Assembly (NCBI GenBank): GCA_032718475.1
Contig: JAUCBJ010007269.1
Coordinates: 1 to 51,232, forward strand
Direction: 5' to 3'
Source: Nemertoderma westbladi
Lineage: Eukaryota > Xenacoelomorpha > Nemertodermatida > Nemertodermatidae
DNA: 51,232 nt
Below the pieces are notes generated by a model that was given only the letters and a program-made list of their open reading frames with translations, did no database searches and was not told where the DNA came from. Shown piece after piece: positions 40,601-49,111 of the stretch (positions within the stretch are counted from its first letter, which is position 1; every line of letters begins with the position of its first letter). A program made the translations under genes and the position numbers.

Positions 40601-41679
40601 ATTATATAGGTGAGTTGTCCACCCCCCAGGACGAACTAGGAGAACATAGCATCAGGTCAGTGAAAATGGTGGCTATAAAGAACTTCGCTACTACTCAAGC
40701 AGACCTTTATAATTGGGACGAGGATGAGAGCATCCAACATCTTAACATACCTCGATTCCAGACTGATTATCCTGGAGTGCAAATACTCATCGGCCAAAAC
40801 GCGCATGAGGCGCTGGAGACATTAGAGAAACGACCTGCTCAACCGCAACCACTTCAGCCCTATGCGGTAAGAACTAGAGTAGGTTGGTACCTTACTGGAC
40901 CTTCCCGTAGAACGCTCAGAGAAAGACTGCTTCAAGATCGCGTCTGCCAGCGGAGTAAATGGGAAGATGATACTAGTGAGGGAGACGACCCAACTGAGGG
41001 AACACCATACTCCTCAGATAATGACGATATTAGCTCCAATTTAGATCAATGGAGATATTGTCCCAAGAAGTTTAATCCAACGGACATCGCTTCCAGAGGA
41101 GTAACTCCTCAAGAACTGACAGATACTACAGACCGGTTAGGTGAACCCGACTTCCTGAGTAAGGAGAATGAATGGCCTCCCCATCTTACTCCGACTGAGA
41201 TTAGACCAGCCAAGGGAGCGGAGAAAGTCGAACCTGAAACCCGGACGGGTGGATCGGAGTTATTTGAACCCGGGATAGATCTGTCGGTATTACATGTTGC
41301 CAGGGATGACGCCGTGGATCTGGGCCTCCCCACCGCGAGTGGATCCTTCATGAAGATCAGAGAGAGCGATTGGAGCTCTGGAACATCAGACGTCTCGCAG
41401 GGACTCTCACCTCTCCTGCAGAGAGCGACGGACCACTATAGCTCCTGGAATCGGCTTTGTGACGCCGTCATATACTTTGAGCGATGTTTCTATCGTCACT
41501 ATTCCAGGACGAAGAGGAAACCTGGAATTGTATTCAGGATGCAGCGACTCAATCACCCAGTCGGTCGTTTGTGTTTACCGGAAGGGAATGGAGGACTCTC
41601 CGGAAACTGTGGAAGGCAAGATTCTCATCCCACGACCACCTCCCTAATCCTTCAAACATCTAGGGACTCCATAACGTAG
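37633..41679 (+). CDS. BEL/Pao Gag-protease fusion, RT and integrase deleted in frame
   Basis: A 1348-codon ORF from ATG at 37633. It has an Ala/Glu/Lys-rich coiled coil (about 95-160), a DUF1759-type Gag domain (about 486-630) and Cys/His knuckles (about 770-830, LCYNCLRRGHQRRTC). The protease has DSGSTG at about 946. At about residue 1134 the sequence jumps from TPYSSDNDDI to DQWRYCPKKFNPTDIASRG, skipping roughly 590 residues of RT/RNase H present in the relative at 16074-24107. At about residue 1294 (HYSRTKRKPGIVF) it skips roughly 465 residues of integrase. Both joins keep the frame, and the C-terminal tail RLNHPVGRLCLPE is retained. It starts at the equivalent of residue about 275 of the relative. 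Gag and protease look functional; the element depends on a helper. Confidence 0.92.
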   Translation: MSDAKQNLSDSLLDTTESEATAEKPHKRDAIDIYLSDYQRFVGDEELRRRLEGLSPNSEGAKLVLDAIDVDRLAANQAKFDEQLRIAREREEQVKKKRIEDRKKAAVVAAEAERKAAAAKAKAAEAAAEAKAAEAEAEAAAEAKVAEAERKAAEETTQLELENIQENQDCINKQLTASNMQMMNRSTPKRQGYTSSEEGDTTDTEGGVNRSRLSRRKRTFHRPKLPDLPPAVRRQLNNNNLESTEPTDQIITIERLPTIVDEPEIIRPVLEITPSVIDIPVLPETTSKFPLHSTKLPVPRRTAQETVQVLDPERNIHNLSPVVPRPPATTLADPVSAVDWVDERRRGMDILLGQMQETVQQFKGTVRESRLELQEVQQSIALERDKLVNTQKGIPPPSVTMCQPVRSEVSHAQGVEPTRIYTASEVETPIVNPIKGNYRPVDNDIPYRPDHNPRNLYTDNSILNNTMAQESFTRQMARTEARQAVKVGEIVKFNGDEMKWLPFNEYYKDNIQNSVLSNGEKLRYLIECLEGSPKLMALKFIGHPDGLRQVWDTLNIRYGNRTNIARYLYAKLMAPRKFLSSGIIEFSDEIQEICRQLDWLGKSHEYQNSMVVGSLASSLPKGGVGTRWDKKVLYMMEQQQRDPTMADLMSFLDGEVKLQLLRQSREKTLENKVSEKPVSRRRVIPVCYTDDGESQTSQGEDSGKDTDRSYVNKMPKDQVSKSKSRPNDRREPVQKTPPTSPKGIQVRKPEERTSVHHIAQVKVSNIKPKCVLCDGPHRLNACDKFLRKSLEDRREVMWDKRLCYNCLRRGHQRRTCNSDARCAKCGAKHHILLHTEFERNSPSQVSESELHVQFSDVNDTDQSEMEGFYTDEFSDQNESCYLINTTAVYRALVYEKDTDSDLTLTTSDQQPSWKAPTSNIGIREFPVVQLRVHGPQKSYIVNALLDSGSTGTFIDRELAEVIFAGQPKFRTKLNMSGIMQVWNSTVAADYYIGELSTPQDELGEHSIRSVKMVAIKNFATTQADLYNWDEDESIQHLNIPRFQTDYPGVQILIGQNAHEALETLEKRPAQPQPLQPYAVRTRVGWYLTGPSRRTLRERLLQDRVCQRSKWEDDTSEGDDPTEGTPYSSDNDDISSNLDQWRYCPKKFNPTDIASRGVTPQELTDTTDRLGEPDFLSKENEWPPHLTPTEIRPAKGAEKVEPETRTGGSELFEPGIDLSVLHVARDDAVDLGLPTASGSFMKIRESDWSSGTSDVSQGLSPLLQRATDHYSSWNRLCDAVIYFERCFYRHYSRTKRKPGIVFRMQRLNHPVGRLCLPEGNGGLSGNCGRQDSHPTTTSLILQTSRDSIT

Positions 41680-43303
41680 CAACATATGGAGTGGGTGTGT
41701 GACTCTATTATTTTATATTATATTATTATTTTTATATTTATGTATGTATTACTATGTAATTTTATTATAATCGTTTTATTTAATTTAGTAGAATATTATT
41801 TAGCGATTATTTTGTAGAATAGTGCAATATATTCGTGTTTATTACGTACGTAATTACTTATATTATATTTAGTGCGACGGCGAGAAATAATTATTTTTCT
41901 CTTTCCTTACTGCTCGTATTCTATTATAAATACGTAACTACAGTAAGATGAAATGTCCGTACTTATTAAAGTACAATAAAGCCACTACTATATTTAAGTA
42001 TTATTGGTAGGCAGAGTATTAGGAATGCAAAGTTCAGATCCTCGTGTCTCGGCTAAATCAAGCTCTGGGTAGACCTTGGAAACGACTTGCCTCTTCACAC
42101 TGACATTGCTTCGTGCGATATTGCTCTCATACCGTATATTAAATAATACATATAGTAGCGTGATGTCCCTTTAACAGTAGCGTATAACGCAAAATAAATC
42201 TGTTAAACCCTTTGACCATCTGTAATTCTAGTCGATTAAGATATCGCGGCACCCACCGATATACTTGAAAGACAAATTCTAGAATCAGTGGTTAACGTCC
42301 CCAGACAAGTTCTGGAATAAATCGGTGCCCATCTCAAATATTAATTATTTAATATTTGCAAATCTAATAAATCAAAATCTGTAAAATTCAGATCCTCCAA
42401 CAATTCTAGTCAATTAAGATATCGTAGCATTTACCGATATTCTTAAAAAAGACAATTGTCATAGAATTAAGGATCTTGTGTCCCTAGACATGTTCTAGAA
42501 TCAAAATATGTCAATTTAATTATCAAATAATAAAATTTCAGGGAATAAATTTAAATTCATGCCTTTTAATGAATTTAATAAATTGCCATTTTTACGCAAT
42601 TTATAACATTCCCAAAATTCCATTAATTAATAGATCAAGGGAGCGGAGATTTATCTTATTATGTGTATGAGTGTGCGAAAGTCTCCCAAACATAGTCAAT
42701 AGCCGATAAAATTCATAAAGTCATGTATAAACAGAACATTGACTATTAAAGAATACTATTAAATAACATCCCAGATCTGTATGCATTGGAATTGCTCTAA
42801 TTCTATCGCTAGCTTTGCATAATGTCACCATAGCAACAACCACGCTAGAATTAGAATTGAGTTAAAAGAACAATAGAAAGCTTGTCCCATTGAATAGCAT
42901 AGGGAATAAATAGTGCACTGATAGTATCCAAGGATACATAATAATATAGTGACATTCTGGAAGGCATTGACTAACGGACAAGTGACCCGAGTGTGTATAA
43001 TTTGTGACAAGTTGTGTGTGTGGTACTTGTGAGTTTATAGGCGAATGTTACTACTAAGGTGTGTTTACAGTAGCTAGTCGCAATCGTAAAAGTAACCTAA
43101 CTCTCCAAGGAAAACCTGAAGTACATCTAAGCCTTTGGGACGGACAGTCGAGTGACTTGTGCCGGTTGTCGTTGTCGTTGTGCGGCTACGTCGTTGGCGA
43201 AAGTACAGCGGCGACGACACATCGGCGCTGAGGATCTCGTACTGTCCGGGGGTTAATTGGAGTAGGCAGCGACGCTCGCTAGCCTGAATATAAACTCCTT
43301 ATA
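41680..43303 (+). other. Pol-ORF2 spacer of the plus-strand BEL element
   Basis: Non-coding; colinear with 14454-16073 of the minus-strand element (same GGTAGGCAGAGTATTAGGAA word and ATATC/ACCGATATAC patterns). Confidence 0.7.
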
Positions 43304-43755
43304 ATGTGGATAAACTCATATATAGCAGACATGATGGAGTTGATAGCAGATGTTCTTGGTATCGGGGAGCGATATACTCTACTTTTGCAAGCGTTTGTTG
43401 ATAGCTTAATACGCGGCGACGTTAGTCCAACTGCTGCGGAGGACGATGGTCGTTATATCGAACCGCCAATGTCCCAAGAGCAGCTCGCGCGCGAGTTGGA
43501 CTATAGAAAATTCGCTGCTCGATACGCAGCGTAATGGTACGTATGTGGTCTTCTTAACTACTGGTCATCCTATCGATTTACACAATACGGACTATGTCGA
43601 CTATATATCCTGCCCAGCGGAGTCGGAACCATAAACTGAAATTCGAATGCGAAAATTCTATTCGAAATCGACTCGAAAGAAAAGACACTAAAGAAACAAA
43701 TGGACGCGGTAACTCCAACGTATATTTGGAATTCTTGATAGAAGCATTGTAACAA
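43304..43755 (+). pseudogene. BEL accessory ORF2, broken copy
   Basis: Residues such as GERYTLLLQAFVDSLIRGD and DDGRYIEPPMSQEQLAREL match the 209-aa ORF at 13824-14453. A two-base deletion near 43527 shifts the frame, so the ORF stops after RYAA. The homology continues in another frame (RNGTYVVFLTTGHPIDLHNT) and then decays. It is non-functional here, unlike Gag. Confidence 0.82.
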
Positions 43756-44437
43756 CAAATAAATATCACCCGCGTTTCCCCTACCAGACGTGCGTCTTTG
43801 GTATTATTACGATAAATGTCCTAGACCCAGCCAATAAACGGAAAGACATAAACATCCACGGAAACGTCGTGTTAAACACAGTTGTGTTCGTTATATTTAC
43901 TGGAGTTTCGAGCGAAACTTGTTTGACGTATCACCTATGCTCACTCGGCTCTAACGATCCTAGAGTAAACCTACGATCAGAGTCCCGGAATACTCGGTCA
44001 AACCTCCTCATTCCTTAGTTGGACCTCAGACCTGCGATCCTGGTGGTGTCGCGGATCCTCGCGGACGGTATTCACTGTTCAAAGATCTAGTGCTACCCTA
44101 ACAATTAATCGGTAACACTCCGACAGTGATTTCTAGCTAGCCGCCCATCTTACCTAGCTGGATTATGACGCAGACACCTAATATCATTATCCAACCGTAT
44201 GGTCGTCCCGTTTAACGCGATACAACCCTTCATCAAGGTGAAGGAGAGCGTTGTACGAAACGAGTTAAACGCTATTCTATAAAGATCAAAAAGGAAACCT
44301 GCGTTTGTTCAGATAAACGTAAGTTATAACAGTAAGTCCAATCGATAAACGAATTGGCCTTATCTCAATTCGATTGGGAAATCCAGAATCTCTAAGAAGT
44401 TATCGAACTTGGACGATCCTATTCTCTGCGAGAGTTT
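43756..44437 (+). other. Degenerate remains between ORF2 and ORF3 of the BEL element
   Basis: No ORF of note. Most of ORF3 (591 aa in the relative) is missing or unrecognisable in this stretch. Confidence 0.5.
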
Positions 44438-44670
44438 TTGGATGAACGTATCCAGCTACGAGCGGAGGAAAATCAGCTCGAGGAGAAGCATATCGAAACG
44501 GCAGATACCTCGACCACAATCCTACACCTTCTGATGCAATCATATTGCACCCTTCACCCAGGAGTTATGGCCCTCCTAGTAAAGTGGCTCCCCCCAAAGA
44601 GAAAAAGACTCTTGCTAGCCTCAAAAAACTGCGTAAACGCCGTCTGCGTAAGAAAGACTAACTGTTTAGA
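44438..44670 (+). pseudogene. BEL accessory ORF3, 3' remnant
   Basis: Nucleotides around CACCCTTCACCCAGGAGTTA and AAGAGAAAAAGACTCTTGCT match the last codons of the 591-aa ORF at 11344-13119 (basic tail). The open frame here differs from the original, so it is a decayed stub just before the polypurine tract. Confidence 0.75.
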
Positions 44671-44730
44671 GTATCTTTATGTTTTAGAAACTGTGATTTT
44701 TATATTTTATAGACTGAAAATCCCATTTTC

Positions 44731-44739
44731 TGGGAGCGG
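44731..44739 (+). other. Polypurine tract
   Basis: TGGGAGCGG directly precedes the 3' LTR and is conserved at the same place in the minus-strand element (11266-11274). It would prime plus-strand DNA synthesis. Confidence 0.6.
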
Positions 44740-45970
44740 TGTAAAAGCTTTTACTGAATTGTCCGGTTATTTTTCCTTATTTTTCCCGTAAAGTACTCTG
44801 TAGTTGGTTTACCAGGCATAAAAAGGCCGTGTCCTTGCTGTACTGGTGTTTTAGCGGACATAAGAGCTATTTCTTCTGTATTTGTACTTTAGAGGACATA
44901 ATCCGTAATTCCGTGACGTAAAAGCTCGATACTCTTGAAAACAGTGTCGCTACCATGACGACGGCTAGCAGCTGATATTGCCACGTCGACGTTTCTTTGT
45001 TTCTCTGTTCTCTCGTTGTTCATGTTGACCAATCAGAGCGTTTGTGATCTCTGTGTTGGAGGTATATACAGAAACTCAGTAGTTCAGTGTTATGTTTTTG
45101 TCCAGAGCCTAAGAACCGGCTTTGGCACCTCCGTGTTTTAGTTTTTAGTCTTACACTAGTAGGTTTAATTATAAAGGGCATATATCCTTTAACGCACCTA
45201 CCTGACTCATGGAATCACTGCATACTGATGACTGATGTCTGTATACTGCAGTACTGCATACACTGCATACTGTGTAACATTGTGCATACCTTTATATTGT
45301 TATACTGCTATTAACCGTCAGTTCTTCATAATATGGTTGATGAATAATTATATTTGGAATAACGATAAACAACCCCGAAACCCAATATTCTTGATATACC
45401 GAAGGTAAGAGAGAAGGGTTACAGATAAACGATTGTGACTTATGTTAAAGTGGTTTGAAGTGAATCTAATGTTATTTGATAGACCCTACATGAGTCAGTC
45501 TGTGTTCCTTTTATATGTGACTAAAATCAGTGAAGATTGGCAGATTAGTGTGCAGTATTGTGCAGCATTGTGTATGAGTGAGTCTGTTAAAGAAGCAATT
45601 CCTAAAGAATGCGCCATATATGTGAATTATAATTAAGCCATATCGTTGTGAGTAGTTTAAGTCATAACTCTGTTTATATAGATAAAGCGCCACGTCCTAA
45701 AGGAACTGTTAATATTACCGAAGGTGAATAATATTGTCAGAGATTATATAATACTGTCAGTCGAATAATACATTAGGCTTACATAGCAATACAAATTAAA
45801 CCGTCGAACCCAATCTCCCGGGAATATCCAGCGGGTGAATGGTCGCGCACGGATTGGTTTCGACTAGTGTAGTGAATCAAATACTTGTCATAGACTAAAA
45901 AGCAGATTTATTATCTAGAAGACATTCTAATTTGGCGGGTTAAACTGCCAAAGGTCTGAAAGCGCGAACA
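44740..45970 (+). repeat. 3' LTR of the plus-strand BEL/Pao element
   Basis: Same length as the 5' LTR (1231 bp) and nearly identical. It is followed by the CGCTA target duplication at 45971-45975. It differs from the 5' copy at GTCGACGTTT versus GTCCACCTTT. Confidence 0.95.
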
Positions 45971-46100
45971 CGCTAGATGGCTACATGTCTAAGCATTAAA
46001 TGTCCTCCCATTTCTTTGCTTTTAATCCGTTTAACCTGAAACTTGTCAGAATTGTACTTGACCATTAGCTGTGTCATTTAAACTTTTTCTGAGGTCTTAA

Positions 46101-47078
46101 CCCTTCGTTTCTCAAACATATGAATTCCTTTGAGGTCAATTTTGACCTCAGGTAAATTAGAGGGTTGGGGTGGTCCAAAAAAACTTGTTGTCGAATTTAA
46201 ACTCAGTTTGCACATCAGATGTCATAAAATGAGCCCAAACTTCGATAGATAGCAAAATTTTGATTTGGAGATGACAGGAAATATTCCCACAGGCACATGG
46301 CCAGTTCCCGTCCTTGGCGCAAGTAAGTCATATTCCCCATTTTTGTGATGATCAACTTCTATTATTCCTAATGCATTGATATTTATGCTCAATAGAACCG
46401 CAATGACAGATTTAGTTGGTGTAGACACCTTCAAAACAAGCATAGAGGTAATAGTTTTTGAGATATTGCAGATAATGTGAAGTCCGGCACAAGTAAAAAT
46501 TAGCGCCTTGATGCGATATTGACAAAAATACCTGACAAATATCTCAAACACTATTCGCTCAATGCTTGTTTTGAAGGTGTCTACAACAACTAAATCTGTC
46601 ATTGCGGTTCTAAATGAGCATAATATCAATGCAGTAGGAATACTAGAAGTTGATCATCACAAAAATGGGGAATAAGACTAACTTGTGCCAAGGGCGGGAA
46701 CTGGCCATGTGCAATGGGAATATTTCCTTTCATCCCCAAATCAAAATTTTGGTATCTATCTAAGTTTGGGCCCATTTGATGACATCTGATTTGCGAACTG
46801 AGTTGAAATTCAAAAAAAGTTTTTCGTTGATATTGAATGGTACAGGTACAAAACACGATGAGGTGAAATTTGACCTCAATGTCAATATGTGTAGGCCCCT
46901 ATAAATTGTAAAATTGAATAGACCCCCTTGCAAATTTTTACATTTTTGTTTTTCTAATTGAGAAGTACTATAAATAATAAATGTCAAAAAATTTCGAGAT
47001 AAAATATCAATGTGTGATAAAATTGTGTAAGTTTAAATCTTCGATGGGTCAAAAATGACCTCAAAGAGAGCACAAGGG
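46101..47078. mobile_element. 978-bp palindromic TTAA element (piggyBac-like MITE)
   Basis: TTAA (46097-46100) precedes CCCTTCG and CACAAGGG precedes TTAA (47079-47082). TTTGAGGTCAATTTTGACC near the left end is matched inversely near the right end. Almost the whole element is an imperfect palindrome centred near 46510 (for example GGCACATGGCCAGTTCCCG against CGGGAACTGGCCATGTGC). TTAA duplications and CCCTT ends are typical of piggyBac-related MITEs. It is nested in the hAT-like element and related to the fold-back at 30905-31945. Confidence 0.82.
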
Positions 47079-47650
47079 TTAAATCGACTGCAGTTTTCAA
47101 GCCTGCCTCTAGGCTGGTGTAAAGTGATCAAGGGCATCTGCTTAGATTTTGCTTATTTTTCTTTCAAGATTACACTTACATAAGTTTATATCACGTGCTG
47201 CGCGAAGGACTCACTTCAGGTATAATATGGTTAAGGTTAAGTTACAACAAATTATAGCTATGGATACCAGCGCAAGCAACCCTCAGCGCCAAGCCTTTTA
47301 GCTGCAAGCTGGCTCCCAAACTACAAGCAAATAAACAATGGGTCAACAACAAACAACCCCTCCACCCTGGTAGCCAATGAGAGAACCTAGAGCTTTCGAG
47401 TATTTTTAGTAATTACAGGTACATTAGGTAGGTATAATGTCATGTAGTTATAGAATTGGACCAAATGGAATGGTGGGGAGTCAGGTCAGGTCAGTGGGCA
47501 GAAGCATGTGAATCCTATAATATTGATTACCAACAATATTATTATTAATTAATTGTGAACAAGACGAGTGAACAATATATGTCTGGGGGGGCAGTGTGAC
47601 TTCTCTGGGGGGGCAATGCCCCCAAAGCCCCCCCGCACGATACGGGCCTG

Positions 47651-47751
47651 AACCTATAACCTACCGTGGCAGTACAGTAAACCTATAACCTACCGTGGCA
47701 GTACAGTAAACCTATAACCTACCGTGGCAGTACAGTAAACCTATAACTTAC
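47651..47751. repeat. 29-bp minisatellite in OGT intron, donor-proximal part
   Basis: About 3.5 units of the same repeat as 33480-33887. The unit touching the exon reads, on minus, GGTAAGTTATAGGTTTACTG and then TACTGCCAC, where the first G is the last exon base and GTAAGT is the donor. The following units differ by GTAGGT in place of GTAAGT. Confidence 0.95.
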
Positions 47752-47967
47752 CGGTCGCCTGAATGTAAGACTCTCCGACCGATGGAAACCTAAGTAACCA
47801 CAGGAAGGAGTTAGGGACCCGTTTCAATATGTTACACCAGGACTTCATGGTCGCGGGGTCTATTTTATAGAGCTGGTTGAAGTTACAGTAAATGGTGGCG
47901 TCATCAGGTAGTCCATACATCGAGCGAGAGGTAACCACGGGCAACGGAGGAATCTCCTCGCCGGAAG
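47752..47967 (-). CDS. OGT: O-GlcNAc transferase, catalytic-domain exon
   Basis: Acceptor TTTCATTACAG, donor GACCG then GTAAGT. The 216-bp exon has two bases at the start and one at the end that complete codons shared with its neighbours. The product includes [40 protein letters not shown] and [20 protein letters not shown]. This aligns with human OGT around the active-site lysine K842 in FNQLYKIDP. Earlier exons (TPR repeats and first catalytic lobe) are not in the remaining 3.3 kb and must lie beyond the window. The exon is followed by a 15.4-kb intron full of nested transposons. Confidence 0.97.
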
Positions 47968-48280
47968 CTGTAATGAAACCACAGTAATGTAGAAACACGG
48001 CCCACGGATAAGGGAGTCAATCCAACGGAGCCAATATGTGAGTCACTCCAATAGGAATGACAGTCTATTATTTAAATAAACATTTTGCTAAATTAATTAG
48101 AACCTATCAGGTTTATCATACACATATGTTATACGGTTTGCTGCTACCATACCATAAAATACGGTAAAATTAAGTATTAATAATAATAAAATAATTAGAG
48201 CACAAGGGTAGATAGATTTTATGATCTTAAAATAATTTGTTAGTTAGTATCATAAAATAATAATAAATTAATTAATACTA
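47968..48280. other. OGT upstream intron, unique part
   Basis: AT-rich intron after the acceptor, with no exon recognised. Confidence 0.5.
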
Positions 48281-49109
48281 CCGGGTGTTCCATAATGATT
48301 GCCCCCCCCCCCCCCCCCCCCCGGGCCAGCCAAAACTGTCAGAGATGTACTTTAGTGTAATATACCATTCTAAAGAGAATTGAATTCTGAGAATTCTGGG
48401 ATTCATGCAAAAATTTAGGGTCCAATACACAAACACAAGTATAAAAATTTTATAGGCTATTCTTTAAACCTATCTTACTTTTCAATATTTGTGATTTAAT
48501 CACAATTTTAAACGCGTAGGGCTACGCGTAGGTCGAAAAGATTTACCCTGTTTAAACAGTTATTACTGCCTGACTTTTGCTGTATTGCAATATATAGTAT
48601 TCAGTTACCGGTATTGGTGTTTCTTTGGTAATTTTACTGAATTAAGCCTAACGGAAGTAATTAAAATGACAAGTTCCAGTGCAATCTTCAATGACTCTGA
48701 AGAAAAACGTATGGTTGACAGGATCAGAGATGTTACTTTTAGAGGGGGTTGTGATTCTGTGGCATAATCAAACTGAACTCAAACCAAAACGGCCCTTTTA
48801 AGGGCCTACATCCTTTGCCACTATCGAGGAGCTCCCCGTGGTGCAAAGGGGAATCATAGCTGTAAAGCTGATGACTAACGCTGGATAAATTATATTTTTA
48901 GAATTGTGATTAAATCAAAAATATTGAAAAGTAGAAAATGTTTAAAGAATTGCCTATAAAATTTTTATACTTTTGTATTGGACCCTAAATTTTTGCATGC
49001 AAGCTCAGAATTAAATTATCTTTCGAATGGTATATTACACTAAAGTGCATGTCTGACAGTTTTGGCTGGTCAGGGGGGGGGGGGGGGGCAATCATTATGG
49101 AATACCCGG
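48281..49109. mobile_element. 829-bp MITE with about 230-bp TIRs
   Basis: CCGGGTGTTCCATAATGATT at the left and its inverse at the right (CCGGGTATTCCATAATGATT) are each followed by a G/C homopolymer and by GCCAAAACTGTCAGA. The inverted match runs about 230 bp at roughly 85 percent. TA flanks both sides (48279-48280, 49110-49111), as in Tc1/mariner-related elements. The central 370 bp are unique and hold a 60-codon ORF without known family and a histone-type stem-loop. Confidence 0.85.
48779..48812 (+). ncRNA. Histone-type 3' stem-loop motif inside the MITE
   Basis: ACCAAAAC, then GGCCCTTTTAAGGGCC (48791-48806). The 6-bp stem, UUUA-type 4-base loop and CCAAA-rich upstream side fit the replication-dependent histone mRNA 3' end consensus (GGYYYUHURHARRRCC). 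The upstream ORF (48666-48767) is not a histone I recognise. It may be a captured histone 3' end or a coincidence. Confidence 0.5.
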
Positions 49110-49111
49110 TA

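Larger units (their letters stand above)
34243..45970 (+). mobile_element. BEL/Pao LTR retrotransposon, non-autonomous, recent insertion
   Basis: Two 1231-bp LTRs (34243-35473, 44740-45970) begin TG and end CA and are flanked by the 5-bp duplication CGCTA (34238-34242, 45971-45975). By eye I saw only two LTR differences (C/G at 34491 and 34494), so the insertion is young. The inside has a 2.2-kb leader, a 1348-aa Gag-protease ORF and the decayed remains of ORF2 and ORF3. RT, RNase H and integrase are absent, so it must have moved with enzymes from another copy. Confidence 0.95.
33888..47650. mobile_element. hAT-like DNA transposon, non-autonomous, interrupted by BEL/Pao and a TTAA element
   Basis: The left end CAGGCCCGTATGGTG and the inverse of the right end CAGGCCCGTATCGTG form a TIR of about 15 bp. 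AACCTATA flanks both sides (33880-33887 and 47651-47658), an 8-bp duplication typical of hAT. Both ends also carry CTGGGGGGGCA-type G-rich repeats near the termini. Without the nested insertions the element is about 2 kb (33888-34242 plus 45976-47650). No transposase ORF was found. Confidence 0.88.

Noticed and set aside
48585-48767. Histone gene upstream of the stem-loop
   Set aside because: The 60-codon ORF has no recognisable histone sequence.
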